Positions 43,456-52,464 are shown, counted from the stretch's first letter. The stretch: DNA of 64,000 nt from Akkermansiaceae bacterium UBA5689 (GCA_002420305.1 DIHT01000064.1:9418-73417); one strand, 5' to 3'. Made by a program: numbers and translations. The notes: generated from the letters alone by a model not told the origin.

Positions 43456-44445
43456 TCAGGACGGAATAAGATCGGATACCGCGTCGCGCTCCTCACGTAG
43501 TTCTGAAACACTTTCCTCAATCTTAGACTTTGAAAAATCGTCAATCTCGACTCCTTCAACTACGGACCACACTCCATCGCTCTCGCATCTCACCGGCATA
43601 GATGCAATAAGCCCCTTATCGATCCCATACTGACCTTCGGAACAAATCGCGACACTGGTCCAATCCCCTTCAGCAGTCGGATGACAAAGACTGCGAACCG
43701 TATCAATAGCAGCGTTAGCCGCTGAAGCCGCTGAAGATGCCCCTCGCGCATTGATAATTGCTGCACCCCGCTGCTGAACCATTGAAATGAATTCTCCTCT
43801 GAGCCATTCGTGATCATCAATCACATCCACGACCCGGGACTTGTTAATCAAGGCATTAGTGAAATCAGGATACTGAGTGGCCGAATGATTCCCCCAGATA
43901 CAGAGATTCGAAACCGAGCTCACGTGAACTCCTGCCTTTGCGGCCAACTGGCTTTTAGCGCGATTCTCATCCAACCGCGTCATGGCGAAAAACCGCTCTG
44001 ACGGAATACCCGGCGCATTGTTCATCGTTATCAGACAGTTCGTATTGCAGGGATTGCCCACTACTAGAACTCGAATATCGTCTGCCGCATTGGCTGCGAT
44101 GGCTTCACCCTGACGGGTGAAAATCTTACCGTTAATCCCAAGCAGATCCTTTCTTTCCATTCCCGCCTTTCGCGGTACCGATCCCACTAAAAGAGCCCAG
44201 TTCGAATCCTTGAATCCCATATCAAGATCACTTGTCGTGGTGATTCCTGAAAGAAGAGGAAAGGCGCAATCATCGAGCTCCATTGCCGTTCCCTCCAATG
44301 CTTTCATCGCGGGCTCAATCTCAACCAGATTCAGATGAACCGGCTGGTCGGGGCCGAATAATCCACCAGAGGCTATTCGGAAAAGCAGCGCATAGCCGAT
44401 CTGCCCAGCCGCACCGGTGATTGTAACAGTGATACTATCCTTCAT
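43456..44445 (-). CDS. mdh: Malate dehydrogenase
   Basis: The 329-residue NAD+-dependent enzyme oxidises malate to oxaloacetate in the TCA cycle. The N-terminal Rossmann motif TGAAGQIGYALLFRIASG, DSNWALLVGSVPRKAGMERKDLL and MTRLDENRAKSQLA (substrate Arg loop) are present, and the catalytic His lies in IWGNHSATQYPD. This is the longer, TGAAGQI-type MDH class found in many Bacteria. It precedes thiG by 2 bases in a probable operon and follows a promoter region that divergently faces rho. Confidence 0.95.
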   Translation of the reverse strand: MKDSITVTITGAAGQIGYALLFRIASGGLFGPDQPVHLNLVEIEPAMKALEGTAMELDDCAFPLLSGITTTSDLDMGFKDSNWALLVGSVPRKAGMERKDLLGINGKIFTRQGEAIAANAADDIRVLVVGNPCNTNCLITMNNAPGIPSERFFAMTRLDENRAKSQLAAKAGVHVSSVSNLCIWGNHSATQYPDFTNALINKSRVVDVIDDHEWLRGEFISMVQQRGAAIINARGASSAASAANAAIDTVRSLCHPTAEGDWTSVAICSEGQYGIDKGLIASMPVRCESDGVWSVVEGVEIDDFSKSKIEESVSELREERDAVSDLIPS

Positions 44446-44808
44446 GACGATACATCAGCCTTTAGCGGCGAGATCAACTGGGGTCAATGGTGGTCCGTTT
44501 TCTTCGCCAAAAAAAGTTTAGCACGAGGAAACACAAGATAGAATTACGTATGCATTTTGTGGTTGCTAAACGCCTCTGCAGGCCCATGATCCCCGCGCTT
44601 GGTCGACATGGCGAATCTTTCTCGTCTCTCAAGCAACCTGAAAAGCTCTGGGGTTCACTTTGTCTCCGCGGGCTCTTTCAGAGCCACTTTCCTAAGGGGA
44701 AAACTCCTCGCCATGGCGAGGATTACCCTTTCTCAATCAACATTACTCATTGTGACGCTCCACTAGCCCCCATCAACGGTGTGGAACCGAGCATGGCACA
44801 AATTCATC
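44446..44808 (+). other. Leader region of rho with hairpin and palindrome
   Basis: Two structured elements lie upstream of rho: a hairpin GGCTCT-TTC-AGAGCC (44671-44685) and a perfect 18-base palindrome TCCTCGCCATGGCGAGGA (44705-44722), 87 bases before the start codon. Rho genes are commonly autoregulated by attenuation in the leader, so these could be part of that. A short ORF in the region (44487 on) has no protein-like features. Confidence 0.4.
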
Positions 44809-46143
44809 ATGAGCTCTGACCCTTCTTCAGACGCTCCTTCCGGAGACTCCTCGGAAGGACACAGGAGGGGCGGCGGTGACAGGCACCGCCGTAGACGCGG
44901 TGGTGCTGTTCGAGGCAGGGTAAGGGGCAGAGGTCGACGTCGGGGAAATGACCGTCGAAGGGATGGCGGTGGCGGTGGCGGCCAGGAGGTAGATGAAGGC
45001 GAACAGCGTAAGGATACTGTCCTTACTGGGGACCCTGTTGAAGTAAACGGCGTTCTGGAGCTAGCCCCAAAAGGATTCGGTTTTCTTCGGCAACCCGACA
45101 AGGATTTCGAGCAATCCAGAGAGGATGTTTTTCTTCCTCCTGAACTTGTCCGCCGTGAGGGCCTCAGAGTCGGAATGTGGGTCCACGGAAAGGCCCGCGA
45201 AGGCAGTCGGGGGCCCCAGCTCGTCGAGGTTACCTCCGTGAACGGCAAGAAACCTGAGGAGGCGCGCAAACTCTCCTTTTTCGAGGAGCTTAAAGCCACT
45301 AACCCGGTAAAGCGGATTCCTTTCGAAACCGAGCCCGAACGGTTTACCACCCGGGTGATCGATATGATCTCGCCAATAGGCCGGGGCCAAAGAGGTCTCA
45401 TCGTCTCACCTCCTAGATCGGGAAAGACCACACTGTTACTGCATTTAGCCGAAGCAGTTCGGGAGCGACATTCCGAAAATCTGCATCTTATTATTCTACT
45501 GGTCGATGAGCGCCCAGAAGAGGTCACTGAATTTAAACGGCAGCTACCGGAGGCCGAGATCTACGCAAGTTCTAACGACATGCCCGCCAAAAATCACTGT
45601 CGAGTTGCTGAACTTTGCATTGAAAGAGCAAAGCGCTTGGTCGAAGCAGGTCAGGATGTCTTTCTTCTTCTCGACTCAATCACCCGCCTTGCAAGGGCTT
45701 ACAACAACAGCATGCGGGGCGGTAAAGGGCGAGGATACCAAAGCGGAGGAATTGTCGCAGGCGCTCTCGAAATGCCCCGACGTCTGTTTGCGGCTGCCCG
45801 CAACTTAAAGGAAGGGGGATCCCTCACGATCATAGGAACTGCATTAGTTCAGACCAACGCCAAGGCCGACGAAGCTATATTCCAGGAATTCAAAGGCACC
45901 GGCAACATGGAGTTGGTTCTCGATCGTCGAATCGCTGAGAGCTTCATTTACCCAGCGGTTGACATTTTCAAGTCGGGCACCCGACGAGAAGAACTTCTGC
46001 TTCCAGAGCATCTTCTCCATAAGATCTATCTCATTCGTCGAGGTTTATCCGGGCACCGTCCGCTCGAAGCGATGGAGCGCCTACTTTTCTTCCTCAAGAA
46101 GTTTCCTAACAACGCGCAGATGCTGTTGGAAATCAAGGGGTAG
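44809..46143 (+). CDS. rho: Transcription termination factor Rho with Arg/Gly-rich N-terminus
   Basis: The 444-residue hexameric helicase starts MSSDPSSDAPSGDSSE. An N-terminal ~70-residue insert is very rich in Arg and Gly (RGGGDRHRRRRGGAVRG and RRDGGGGGGQ), probably RNA-binding and absent from E. coli Rho. The cold-shock-like primary RNA-binding domain (GVLELAPKGFGFLR, EDVFLPPELVRREGLRVG) follows, then Walker A SPPRSGKTTLL and Walker B LIILLVDERPEEV, the Q-loop and R-loop (GGKGRGYQSGGI). The ATG at 44809 is chosen because the upstream extension is not conserved. Confidence 0.95.
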   Translation: MSSDPSSDAPSGDSSEGHRRGGGDRHRRRRGGAVRGRVRGRGRRRGNDRRRDGGGGGGQEVDEGEQRKDTVLTGDPVEVNGVLELAPKGFGFLRQPDKDFEQSREDVFLPPELVRREGLRVGMWVHGKAREGSRGPQLVEVTSVNGKKPEEARKLSFFEELKATNPVKRIPFETEPERFTTRVIDMISPIGRGQRGLIVSPPRSGKTTLLLHLAEAVRERHSENLHLIILLVDERPEEVTEFKRQLPEAEIYASSNDMPAKNHCRVAELCIERAKRLVEAGQDVFLLLDSITRLARAYNNSMRGGKGRGYQSGGIVAGALEMPRRLFAAARNLKEGGSLTIIGTALVQTNAKADEAIFQEFKGTGNMELVLDRRIAESFIYPAVDIFKSGTRREELLLPEHLLHKIYLIRRGLSGHRPLEAMERLLFFLKKFPNNAQMLLEIKG

Positions 46144-46525
46144 CACCCTGCTAGGTTATTTCACGATTTAGCCAGCCCCCAGAAATCAAGGGTGCCGCGT
46201 CATCTCGATAAGCCCGGCCAACCAACGAAGACGCAGGAACCGAAAAAGGGCTCGGGGGCTGCAATTTGTTAAGTTGGTGTAAAAAGGGTTTTAGTCGATC
46301 TCTCCACTGTCCACGTTGCAAAGGCCTCTCGAACAATCATTGCGGAACCAAACGCATTTTCCCGCAATAATCGGTACCGGGAGTTCCCGTCGAATCCCGC
46401 GCCCTTTTCAATTACAACCAACAGTTGGCATAGTCGCCTTGGCGGCTCAGTTGATTACGAGTGAGGGGCTCCTCTCCAAGCTTACAGACCTTCCACGAGA
46501 AACTGCCTCTCCTATTTCTTCCCTG
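46144..46525 (+). other. Gene-free leader upstream of the ECF sigma factor
   Basis: It contains a perfect 7-bp inverted repeat ATTGCGG/CCGCAAT (46339-46345 and 46362-46368) with a 16-base loop, and a distant complementary pair AGCCCCC/GGGGGCT (46174-46180 and 46254-46260). The frame of the sigma gene is open upstream to 46316, but that part lacks sigma homology. I see no promoter of a named type. Confidence 0.35.
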
Positions 46526-47146
46526 ATGCCGAAATCGCCCTCCAGTCAGGATCCTGAAGATGCTTTTGATATCTCTCTTATGAAAAAGGTGGCGCGAGGT
46601 GATCACTCGGCATTTAAAGAACTCGTTCAACGCCACCAATATGCGGTCGTCGGGACCGTCGCCAAGATGCTCGGCAATCACAGCGAGGCAGAAGACATCG
46701 CCCAGCAGGTATTTCTTCGTTTGTGGAAAAGCGCAGGACGCTACAAACCAACTGCTAAGTTCACGACATTCCTCTTCACCATTACCCGCAACCTCGTCTT
46801 TAATGAAACACGCCGAAGAGCACGACGGGGTGAACAGTCGCTCGAAGAGCAGGCAGATGAATGGCATCAACAATTTCAAGAAAAAGAGCACTCTCAGCCT
46901 GACGCTCGATTACTTGAGTTGGAACTACGTGAAGCCGTTAACAGAGCAATTACCTCCCTACCTCAAAAGCAACGAATGGCCGTAGTTCTCAGAAGACATG
47001 AGAACATGTCCTACGAGGATATTGCTGGCATCCTTGGAATTTCGATTTCTGCCGTAAAAAGCCAACTTTTCAGGGCGCGAGCCACCCTCCGCCAGATGCT
47101 GAGTCAATTCCTTGAGCCTCCTTCCAACCCGTCGAAAAGCGACTAA
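46526..47146 (+). CDS. ECF-type RNA polymerase sigma factor
   Basis: The 206-residue sigma factor has region 2 (VQRHQYAVVGTVAKMLGNHSEAEDIAQQVFLRLWKSAGRY, then FTTFLFTITRNLVFNETRRRARR) and region 4 (LPQKQRMAVVLRRHENMSYEDIAGILGISISAVKSQLFRARATLRQML), the promoter -10 and -35 recognition parts. Regions 1.2 and 3 are absent, as in ECF factors. No anti-sigma gene with a membrane segment is next to it; the next gene is convergent. The start is set at ATG 46526. Confidence 0.92.
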   Translation: MPKSPSSQDPEDAFDISLMKKVARGDHSAFKELVQRHQYAVVGTVAKMLGNHSEAEDIAQQVFLRLWKSAGRYKPTAKFTTFLFTITRNLVFNETRRRARRGEQSLEEQADEWHQQFQEKEHSQPDARLLELELREAVNRAITSLPQKQRMAVVLRRHENMSYEDIAGILGISISAVKSQLFRARATLRQMLSQFLEPPSNPSKSD

Positions 47147-47763
47147 TTTTCGGCGTTCTGATTTTCCAGTGTTCCTCCCGGTTCTGAAGACGATGCGGTG
47201 AGAATCCCCCAATCCAAGTTGCCAAAATCAATACGCTGGTTTTCGCACTCAAAGACAGCATCCTCATTCCTCGGATCGATGTGCGCTGCAACATCGATAA
47301 AATAGCGACCAAGCAGCCTCTCTTTCTTGCTCCCCTCTCCCCCTTTTAAAAGCAGTTTTGCTCTGGCCATAAGGAGCCGGGAAAACGTCCGTGGGTTGTA
47401 ATCACCAACCTTCACCTTGGGCATCACACCCTGCCTCAATTGAAAATTGACTACCATGGCCTGCTTGTTGCGCCTCTCGAGGTGCAGAGCGAGGGCAAGG
47501 ATTTGGCGGGCACTTAAAAGAGCGTCCTTGGCGGCTCCCTTCGATGAAACCATATTTGCTACGTAAGTCGCTAGATTGGTGGCGTAACTCTTCCGCTCTG
47601 CAGCAAGCATAACATCATCACCAAAGAGAGCCCGGTCAACAACCGGCGCCTCATAACGAGCCGCAAATGCAGCATCCTCACTCTGGCCGTAGCCTATAAC
47701 CAAGGAAAGAAGTAGTATCCAGCTTGCTTGCTTCACCGTTTGGATAGGGTCATACTTCGCCCA
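47143..47763 (-). CDS. Secreted protein of unknown function
   Basis: The 206-residue protein has a signal-peptide-like N-terminus (KQASWILLLSLVIGYGQS). Downstream are helical segments rich in Ala, Arg and Lys (ATYVANMVSSKGAAKDALLSARQILALALHLERRN and RTFSRLLMARAKLLLKGGEGSKKERLLGRYFID). No family was recognised. The start is uncertain: a TTG at 47787 is possible but would overlap the divergent 5-FCL gene, so GTG 47763 is taken. The 3' end overlaps the sigma factor gene by 4 bases in convergent orientation. Confidence 0.55.
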   Translation of the reverse strand, partial: WAKYDPIQTVKQASWILLLSLVIGYGQSEDAAFAARYEAPVVDRALFGDDVMLAAERKSYATNLATYVANMVSSKGAAKDALLSARQILALALHLERRNKQAMVVNFQLRQGVMPKVKVGDYNPRTFSRLLMARAKLLLKGGEGSKKERLLGRYFIDVAAHIDPRNEDAVFECENQRIDFGNLDWGILTASSSEPGGTLENQNAEN

Positions 47764-47780
47764 CACGATCTTTTTCGCAA

Positions 47781-48371
47781 GTGGCAAATAAACCCAGTAC
47801 TCTGGAGAAGCAGGAACTCCGGACCAAAATATGGCGATCGCTTGCCTCTACCGATAGGAATGTCCGTCGTGATTGGAGCTCTCTATTATGCGATAAGTTA
47901 ACCAACTGGCTATCCCTGAATGAAGGAATCGGAACCATTGCAACCTATGCAGCCGTAGAAACCGAAGCAGACCTCTCAGCCCTTCATCTCTCACTCCTGG
48001 GCCAACATCGCTTTGCATACCCATTGGTTTCAGGCTCCAATCTTAGCTTCCATATGGTCCAACACCCATGCGAATTGAGGTATGGGACATTCAACATACC
48101 CGAGCCTGTGCCTGAAATTCACCCCCCTGTCAGCACACAAGAAATCGACCTCTGCCTCTGCCCAGGAGTAGGATTCACCCTTGGCGGCGCCCGGCTGGGC
48201 CGTGGGAAGGCCTACTACGACACCACTCTGCCACTTCTCAACGGAAAAGCCTTCCGGATGGGAGTCGGTTTTGACCTACAGCTCCGTGACGAACTGCCGG
48301 TTGAAGATCACGATATCCCCATGACCCACATCGCGACACCAAGCGGCATTAGGCCCACTCCGGAATACTGA
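47781..48371 (+). CDS. 5-formyltetrahydrofolate cyclo-ligase
   Basis: The 196-residue enzyme converts 5-formyl-THF to 5,10-methenyl-THF with ATP. The N-terminal KQELRTKIWRSLASTDR is the start of the fold, IATYAAVETEADLSALH and CLCPGVGFTLGGARLGRGKAYYDTTL match the family loop with GRGxGYYD (here GRGKAYYD), which binds ATP and Mg2+. The start is a GTG at 47781. It overlaps apaG at its 3' end by 23 bases in convergent orientation. Confidence 0.9.
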   Translation: MANKPSTLEKQELRTKIWRSLASTDRNVRRDWSSLLCDKLTNWLSLNEGIGTIATYAAVETEADLSALHLSLLGQHRFAYPLVSGSNLSFHMVQHPCELRYGTFNIPEPVPEIHPPVSTQEIDLCLCPGVGFTLGGARLGRGKAYYDTTLPLLNGKAFRMGVGFDLQLRDELPVEDHDIPMTHIATPSGIRPTPEY

Positions 48372-48780
48372 GGTTGAAGCGCGGAATCCGAACGAAGATA
48401 GATCGCCCGCTCTCCGTCGTTCCGAAAAAGGCTCCCTCAGCGTAGCCACTCGAGCGTGTCACATGATAGCTATTGTAGGAAAACTCTTCCCCAGGCCCGA
48501 GGTCCGGGGTCTGCCCTACTACCCCATCGCCCTCCACCACGATGACTTCCTCAGAATCATTCTCTCTTACAACCCACTTACGTCCCCGAATACTGACGCG
48601 CTCAGGGGACTGATTGCAAATTTTGATAAAATAGACAAACGGGTGAGGCCGATCCTCAGGATGATCCAGACTGGGCATGTAAATGACGTCGTCAACCTCT
48701 ACGCTCAATCTATCGAGTTCTTCGAAATGTGGCTGCACCGAGCAGAACCGTAGGGCTACAAGCCCTCTTGCCAAGGACAA
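48349..48780 (-). CDS. apaG: ApaG family protein
   Basis: ApaG domains are small beta-sandwich proteins with a role in magnesium/cobalt efflux in enterobacteria; their biochemical role is unsettled. The strand SVEVDDVIYMPSLDHPEDRPHPFVYFIKICNQS is followed by VSIRGRKWVVREND and VEGDGVVGQTPDLGPGEEFSYNSYHV, the well-conserved GVVG(x)TP.L.PGE.F.Y core, and SSGYAEGAFFG. The N-terminus is uncertain: 143 residues from TTG 48780, or a shorter form from GTG 48738. The 3' end overlaps the 5-FCL gene. Confidence 0.85.
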   Translation of the reverse strand: MSLARGLVALRFCSVQPHFEELDRLSVEVDDVIYMPSLDHPEDRPHPFVYFIKICNQSPERVSIRGRKWVVRENDSEEVIVVEGDGVVGQTPDLGPGEEFSYNSYHVTRSSGYAEGAFFGTTESGRSIFVRIPRFNLSIPEWA

Positions 48781-48819
48781 GCTTGCCTGTTCTACAAATG
48801 AGGGATTAATTGGCCTACG

Positions 48820-49668
48820 ATGTCACCACCAGTGGTAACTCTCACAATCGCCGGCTCTGACTGTTGTGCAGGCGCAGGGATTCAAGCCGACCTGAAAACC
48901 TTTTCGCTGCTTGGCTTACACGGTCTTACTGCGATTAGCTCCATTGTAGTGCAGACTCCCTTTAAGGTTCATAGTTCTCAGGAGATTTCACCAGAGATTT
49001 TGACAGCACAGATTCAGGTTCTTCTCGAAACCTATCGAATCGCCGCAATTAAAACCGGACTGCTTGGCAGCCCCTCTCATATTTCCGCGGTGGCTAATGC
49101 CCTCACTGGAACGGACATCCCCTTGGTGGTAGATCCTGTGCTCTCAGCTTCCTCAGGGACGGAGTTTGCTTCTCCAGAAGCCGTTGACGCTTACATGACA
49201 GAACTCTTGCCGCTAGCTCTAGTTACCACCCCAAACCTGCCTGAGGCCCTCCGCCTACTCAGGCAGAATCATCATCTCAATTCGGAAGGGCCTTGCCCAA
49301 CCGAGATTACCAAAGAACTATCCAACGCCCTTGGCATTTCCGTCCTACTCACCGGAGGACACAGCGTAACTGGAGGTCTGCTCACTGATACCCTTTACAG
49401 CCGTGGCGCAACCCACGAATTTACTCACCCTTGGATCGATCTCCCCAGCTCGCATGGCACAGGATGCACTCATTCAGCTGCAATAGCGGGGTTGCTTGGA
49501 CTCGGTTTTGAGTTGGAGCAAGCCATCTCGATGGCTCAGGCACTGATGATCCACGTCCTTAAAACCTCATATCGATGGCCTCTGAAAGAGGGACCCCAAG
49601 AAATCTACGCCCTCAACCAACTACCTCCGAAGCCAGCCAATTTCTTCGAAGGCACCGAATTGGAATAG
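48820..49668 (+). CDS. thiD: Hydroxymethylpyrimidine (phosphate) kinase
   Basis: The 282-residue ribokinase-fold enzyme makes HMP-PP for thiamine synthesis. TIAGSDCCAGAGIQADLKTFSLLG is the substrate-binding segment; it reads SDCCAG where SDSGGG is usual, so the CC pair is unusual. MPNLPEA-like LVTTPNLPEALRLL, VLLTGGHS and SSHGTGCTHSAAIAG (anion hole with the Cys/Gly) complete the active site. It lies on the plus strand between apaG and the CxxC protein, and is not in an operon with thiG. Confidence 0.93.
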   Translation: MSPPVVTLTIAGSDCCAGAGIQADLKTFSLLGLHGLTAISSIVVQTPFKVHSSQEISPEILTAQIQVLLETYRIAAIKTGLLGSPSHISAVANALTGTDIPLVVDPVLSASSGTEFASPEAVDAYMTELLPLALVTTPNLPEALRLLRQNHHLNSEGPCPTEITKELSNALGISVLLTGGHSVTGGLLTDTLYSRGATHEFTHPWIDLPSSHGTGCTHSAAIAGLLGLGFELEQAISMAQALMIHVLKTSYRWPLKEGPQEIYALNQLPPKPANFFEGTELE

Positions 49669-49693
49669 AGCAATCCATAGTCAGCATCACCCC

Positions 49694-50245
49694 TTGGACT
49701 CCAAATCCCAATCCTATTTTCATTCGTCTGAAACCGGTAAACCTTTTGAGGACTGTATTAGCTGCGGACTCTCCCTCAAAGAGGACCCGGACCTTCCTTT
49801 CCTCGTCGCCAAAACCTTTCAAGGTGATGAGTGCATCTTCGAATACGCCATATGTGAACATTGCCGGGCTAACATGGCTCAAGAATTTTCGGACGAGTCA
49901 CAACAAGCCCTTGCGACCTTCTTCACCCAGCGAGTACGACTCGAGGAGCGCTCTCAGCTTTTATCGCCCGCGAAGCTCATAGAGCCTTGGATTCAGCAAT
50001 GTGCCGCCTGCGACACTCCTCGCTCCAAAGCCAAAAGCTACTCTTTGGGCGGAATCCTACTCGGCGATACCATAATTTATGATCCATACCCGCTATGCCT
50101 TTGCGGCGATTGCGAAGAGGAAATCCAATCCCTCCTATCACAACAAACCCTCGGAATTTGGGATGACTTTGTTCAGACGAATTTTGATTGTCCCCCTGGT
50201 CAACACCAGGATCTTCCCAACAAAGGCCGCCCTGCCCTTCTATAG
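49694..50245 (+). CDS. Four-CxxC zinc-binding protein of unknown function
   Basis: The 183-residue protein has four Cys pairs with CxxC spacing: CISC (21-24), CEHC (~54-57), CAAC (~102-105) and CGDC near 138, the pattern of one or two zinc ribbons. It has no membrane segment or signal peptide, and I do not recognise the family. The TTG start at 49694 is uncertain. It follows thiD by 25 bases, so it may be in the same transcript; the next feature is the convergent tRNA-Gln. Confidence 0.6.
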   Translation: MDSKSQSYFHSSETGKPFEDCISCGLSLKEDPDLPFLVAKTFQGDECIFEYAICEHCRANMAQEFSDESQQALATFFTQRVRLEERSQLLSPAKLIEPWIQQCAACDTPRSKAKSYSLGGILLGDTIIYDPYPLCLCGDCEEEIQSLLSQQTLGIWDDFVQTNFDCPPGQHQDLPNKGRPALL

Positions 50246-50323
50246 CCCGAATCTCACCAACGAAATCCCGCTCCTCCACAAAACAGTCAAATAACCCACC
50301 ACTCTCAGCGAATTGACCAAGAG

Positions 50324-50398
50324 TGGCAGCCCCGCCTGGACTCGAACCAAGAAATACTGAACCAAAATCAGGTGTGTTACCAATTACACTACGGGGCT
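50324..50398 (-). tRNA. tRNA-Gln (anticodon TTG)
   Basis: Read on the minus strand, the acceptor arm AGCCCCG pairs fully with CGGGGCT, followed by discriminator G and an encoded CCA. The D-arm segment GTGTAATTGGTAACAC, the anticodon loop TTTTGGT (anticodon TTG for CAA codons) and the T-loop GGTTCGAGTCC are all present; the anticodon stem has one mismatch at its top pair. With gatA and gatC in the same window and no glutaminyl-tRNA synthetase seen, it is probably charged by the transamidation route. Confidence 0.93.
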
Positions 50399-50519
50399 TT
50401 TACCTCTCGGCGGCCGTTAAATAGGTGTAACCGGCCGGCTTTTCAACTAATAAACATGAAAGCTAAGCAAGCCACTTGACTCTCCCCCCAGCGGTCGAGA
50501 AATTGCCCCCGCAAGAATC

Positions 50520-51602
50520 ATGGAATTTGCCGGTCTCATAGAACAACGCCGGGAGAGACTGGCGGAATTGGAGGAGCGTATTTCTCAACCAGACTTCTTT
50601 AACGATCAAGCTTCTGCTGCCGACGTCATGCGGGAGCATAGGAGCCTTCAGAAACTGATGATCCTCTGGGACAGCTACGAATCTACATGTAGAAACCTCG
50701 AGGAAAACCGGGAGCTTTCCAAAGATGACGATGAGGAGATCGCCGCGATGGCAGGCGAGGAAATTCCAGATCTTGAGTCCTCTCTCCCTCTCCTTCGAGA
50801 AAAGCTCCAGTATTCCCTGCTCCCTCAGGATCCAACAGAGGAACGCAATGCTCTGGTAGAAATTCGTGCGGGCGCCGGAGGTGATGAGGCCTCGCTTTTT
50901 GCCGGGGAAGTAATGCGGATGTACGAGCGCTATGCCGACAGCTGTAATTGGAAATGCGAACACCTCGAAAGTAGCCCTTCAGAGGTCGGCGGCTTCAAGG
51001 AGGTCGTACTCAAAGTGAGCGGTGAAGAAGTCTTCCGCCGTATGAAATATGAAAGCGGTGTCCACCGGGTGCAACGCGTCCCATCAACCGAAACTCAGGG
51101 ACGAATCCACACCTCTACCGTTACCGTCGCTGTCATGCCGGAGGCTCAGGAGGTCGACATCGAACTTAAGCCAGACGAGCTACATATTCAGGCGACCCGG
51201 TCCGGGGGCCCTGGGGGGCAACATGTCAATACGACTGATTCGGCTGTACAAGTCACTCACTTACCCTCTGGCATTCAGGTCAAGTGCCAGGACGGCAGGA
51301 GTCAGGGTCAGAATAAGGAAAAGGCCCTTGAGATTCTCCGCTCCAAGCTTTTTGAAGCCAAACAACGCGAAGAGCAGGAAAAATATTCTGCCCAACGCCG
51401 AGCGCTGATCGGATCCGGCGACCGCTCGGAGAAGATTCGTACATACAACTTCCCTCAGTCGCGAGTCACTGACCATCGAATCAATCACACCTCCCACAAC
51501 TTGGAGGGAATTCTTACCGGGGAAGTCCACGAATTCACGGAGGAATTGCAGAAGACGGAAATGGCTCAGAGGCTCGCGGAATCCGGAATCAGTGCGGACT
51601 AA
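50520..51602 (+). CDS. prfA: Peptide chain release factor 1
   Basis: The 360-residue protein (same length as E. coli RF-1) ends translation at UAA and UAG. The peptide anticodon PxT is in RVPSTETQGRIHTS (PST), which marks RF-1 and not RF-2. The catalytic GGQ is Gly232-Gly233-Gln234 in SGGPGGQHVN. N-terminal helices hold the 360-residue fold. It lies 22 bases upstream of prmC, which methylates the GGQ glutamine; the pair form an operon, as in many bacteria. Confidence 0.96.
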   Translation: MEFAGLIEQRRERLAELEERISQPDFFNDQASAADVMREHRSLQKLMILWDSYESTCRNLEENRELSKDDDEEIAAMAGEEIPDLESSLPLLREKLQYSLLPQDPTEERNALVEIRAGAGGDEASLFAGEVMRMYERYADSCNWKCEHLESSPSEVGGFKEVVLKVSGEEVFRRMKYESGVHRVQRVPSTETQGRIHTSTVTVAVMPEAQEVDIELKPDELHIQATRSGGPGGQHVNTTDSAVQVTHLPSGIQVKCQDGRSQGQNKEKALEILRSKLFEAKQREEQEKYSAQRRALIGSGDRSEKIRTYNFPQSRVTDHRINHTSHNLEGILTGEVHEFTEELQKTEMAQRLAESGISAD

Positions 51603-51624
51603 TTGTTGCCCGAGGTTCAGCCCG

Positions 51625-52464
51625 ATGAAGACCGTCCTGGAATGCCTCGAACGCGGCGCCTCTTATTTGCGAGAGAGAGGCGTAGAAGGCGCCAGACGGA
51701 ACATGGAATGGCTTCTCGCCCAGCAGTTGTCCTGTAGCCGAATCGAGCTTTACGCGAGCTTTGATCGTCCGATGACAGAGCAGGAACTCGCTCCATTACG
51801 GGGCCTCCTGAAAAGGCGAGGCGAGGGTGAACCTCTCCAGCACATTCTAGGAACTATAGAATTCGCAGGAAGGGAGTTCCTTTGTGACAAACGCGCTCTT
51901 ATTCCCAGACCAGAAACGGAGGAAATGGTCGAACTGACTCTTCAACTGGATTTAAATGATCAATTACAGGTTCTCGATGTCGGCACAGGGAGTGGTGTGA
52001 TTGGCATCACGGTCGGGCTTTCGCTCGGAGAACGCTGTGCCACTACAGTATTAACCGATATTTCATCGGCCGCCTTAGCTCTGGCAAAGGAAAACGCTGA
52101 TCGACATGCCCTCCCGGTCAACTGCATTGAAACCGATCTTTTGGAGGGAGTCGTGGGAACTTATCATCTCATTCTTGCTAACCTCCCTTACATACCGGAG
52201 GGCGACAAAGAGACCCTATCGCAGGAAGTCGCCCATGACCCAGACACTGCCCTTTTCGGGGGACAGGATGGGCTCGATCTTCTCAGGCGTTTCATTCCCA
52301 CAATCAGAGGCCACCTCAAGTCCTGCGGCTGGCTGGTGCTTGAAATCGGCTTAACTCAGGGGCCCGAGGTCGTTGCCCTTGCTCAATCGGCAGGCCTCGA
52401 CCCCGTCCGCCTCCAACATGATCTCTCCGGAAAACCACGGTTTGTCTTTGCTCAAGCACCCTGA
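51625..52464 (+). CDS. prmC: Release factor glutamine methyltransferase
   Basis: The 279-residue SAM-dependent enzyme methylates the Gln of the GGQ motif of release factors. VLDVGTGSGVIGITVGLSLGE is the SAM-binding glycine-rich motif; the NPPY motif appears as NLPYIP, with Leu for Pro at the second position. LIPRPETEEMVE is the substrate contact region. The ATG at 51625 is chosen; an in-frame GTG at 51592 overlaps prfA. It follows prfA closely and precedes murA by 26 bases. Confidence 0.93.
   Translation: MKTVLECLERGASYLRERGVEGARRNMEWLLAQQLSCSRIELYASFDRPMTEQELAPLRGLLKRRGEGEPLQHILGTIEFAGREFLCDKRALIPRPETEEMVELTLQLDLNDQLQVLDVGTGSGVIGITVGLSLGERCATTVLTDISSAALALAKENADRHALPVNCIETDLLEGVVGTYHLILANLPYIPEGDKETLSQEVAHDPDTALFGGQDGLDLLRRFIPTIRGHLKSCGWLVLEIGLTQGPEVVALAQSAGLDPVRLQHDLSGKPRFVFAQAP

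Noticed and set aside
44487..44819. 110-residue ORF upstream of rho
   Set aside because: Low protein-like character and overlaps the rho start.
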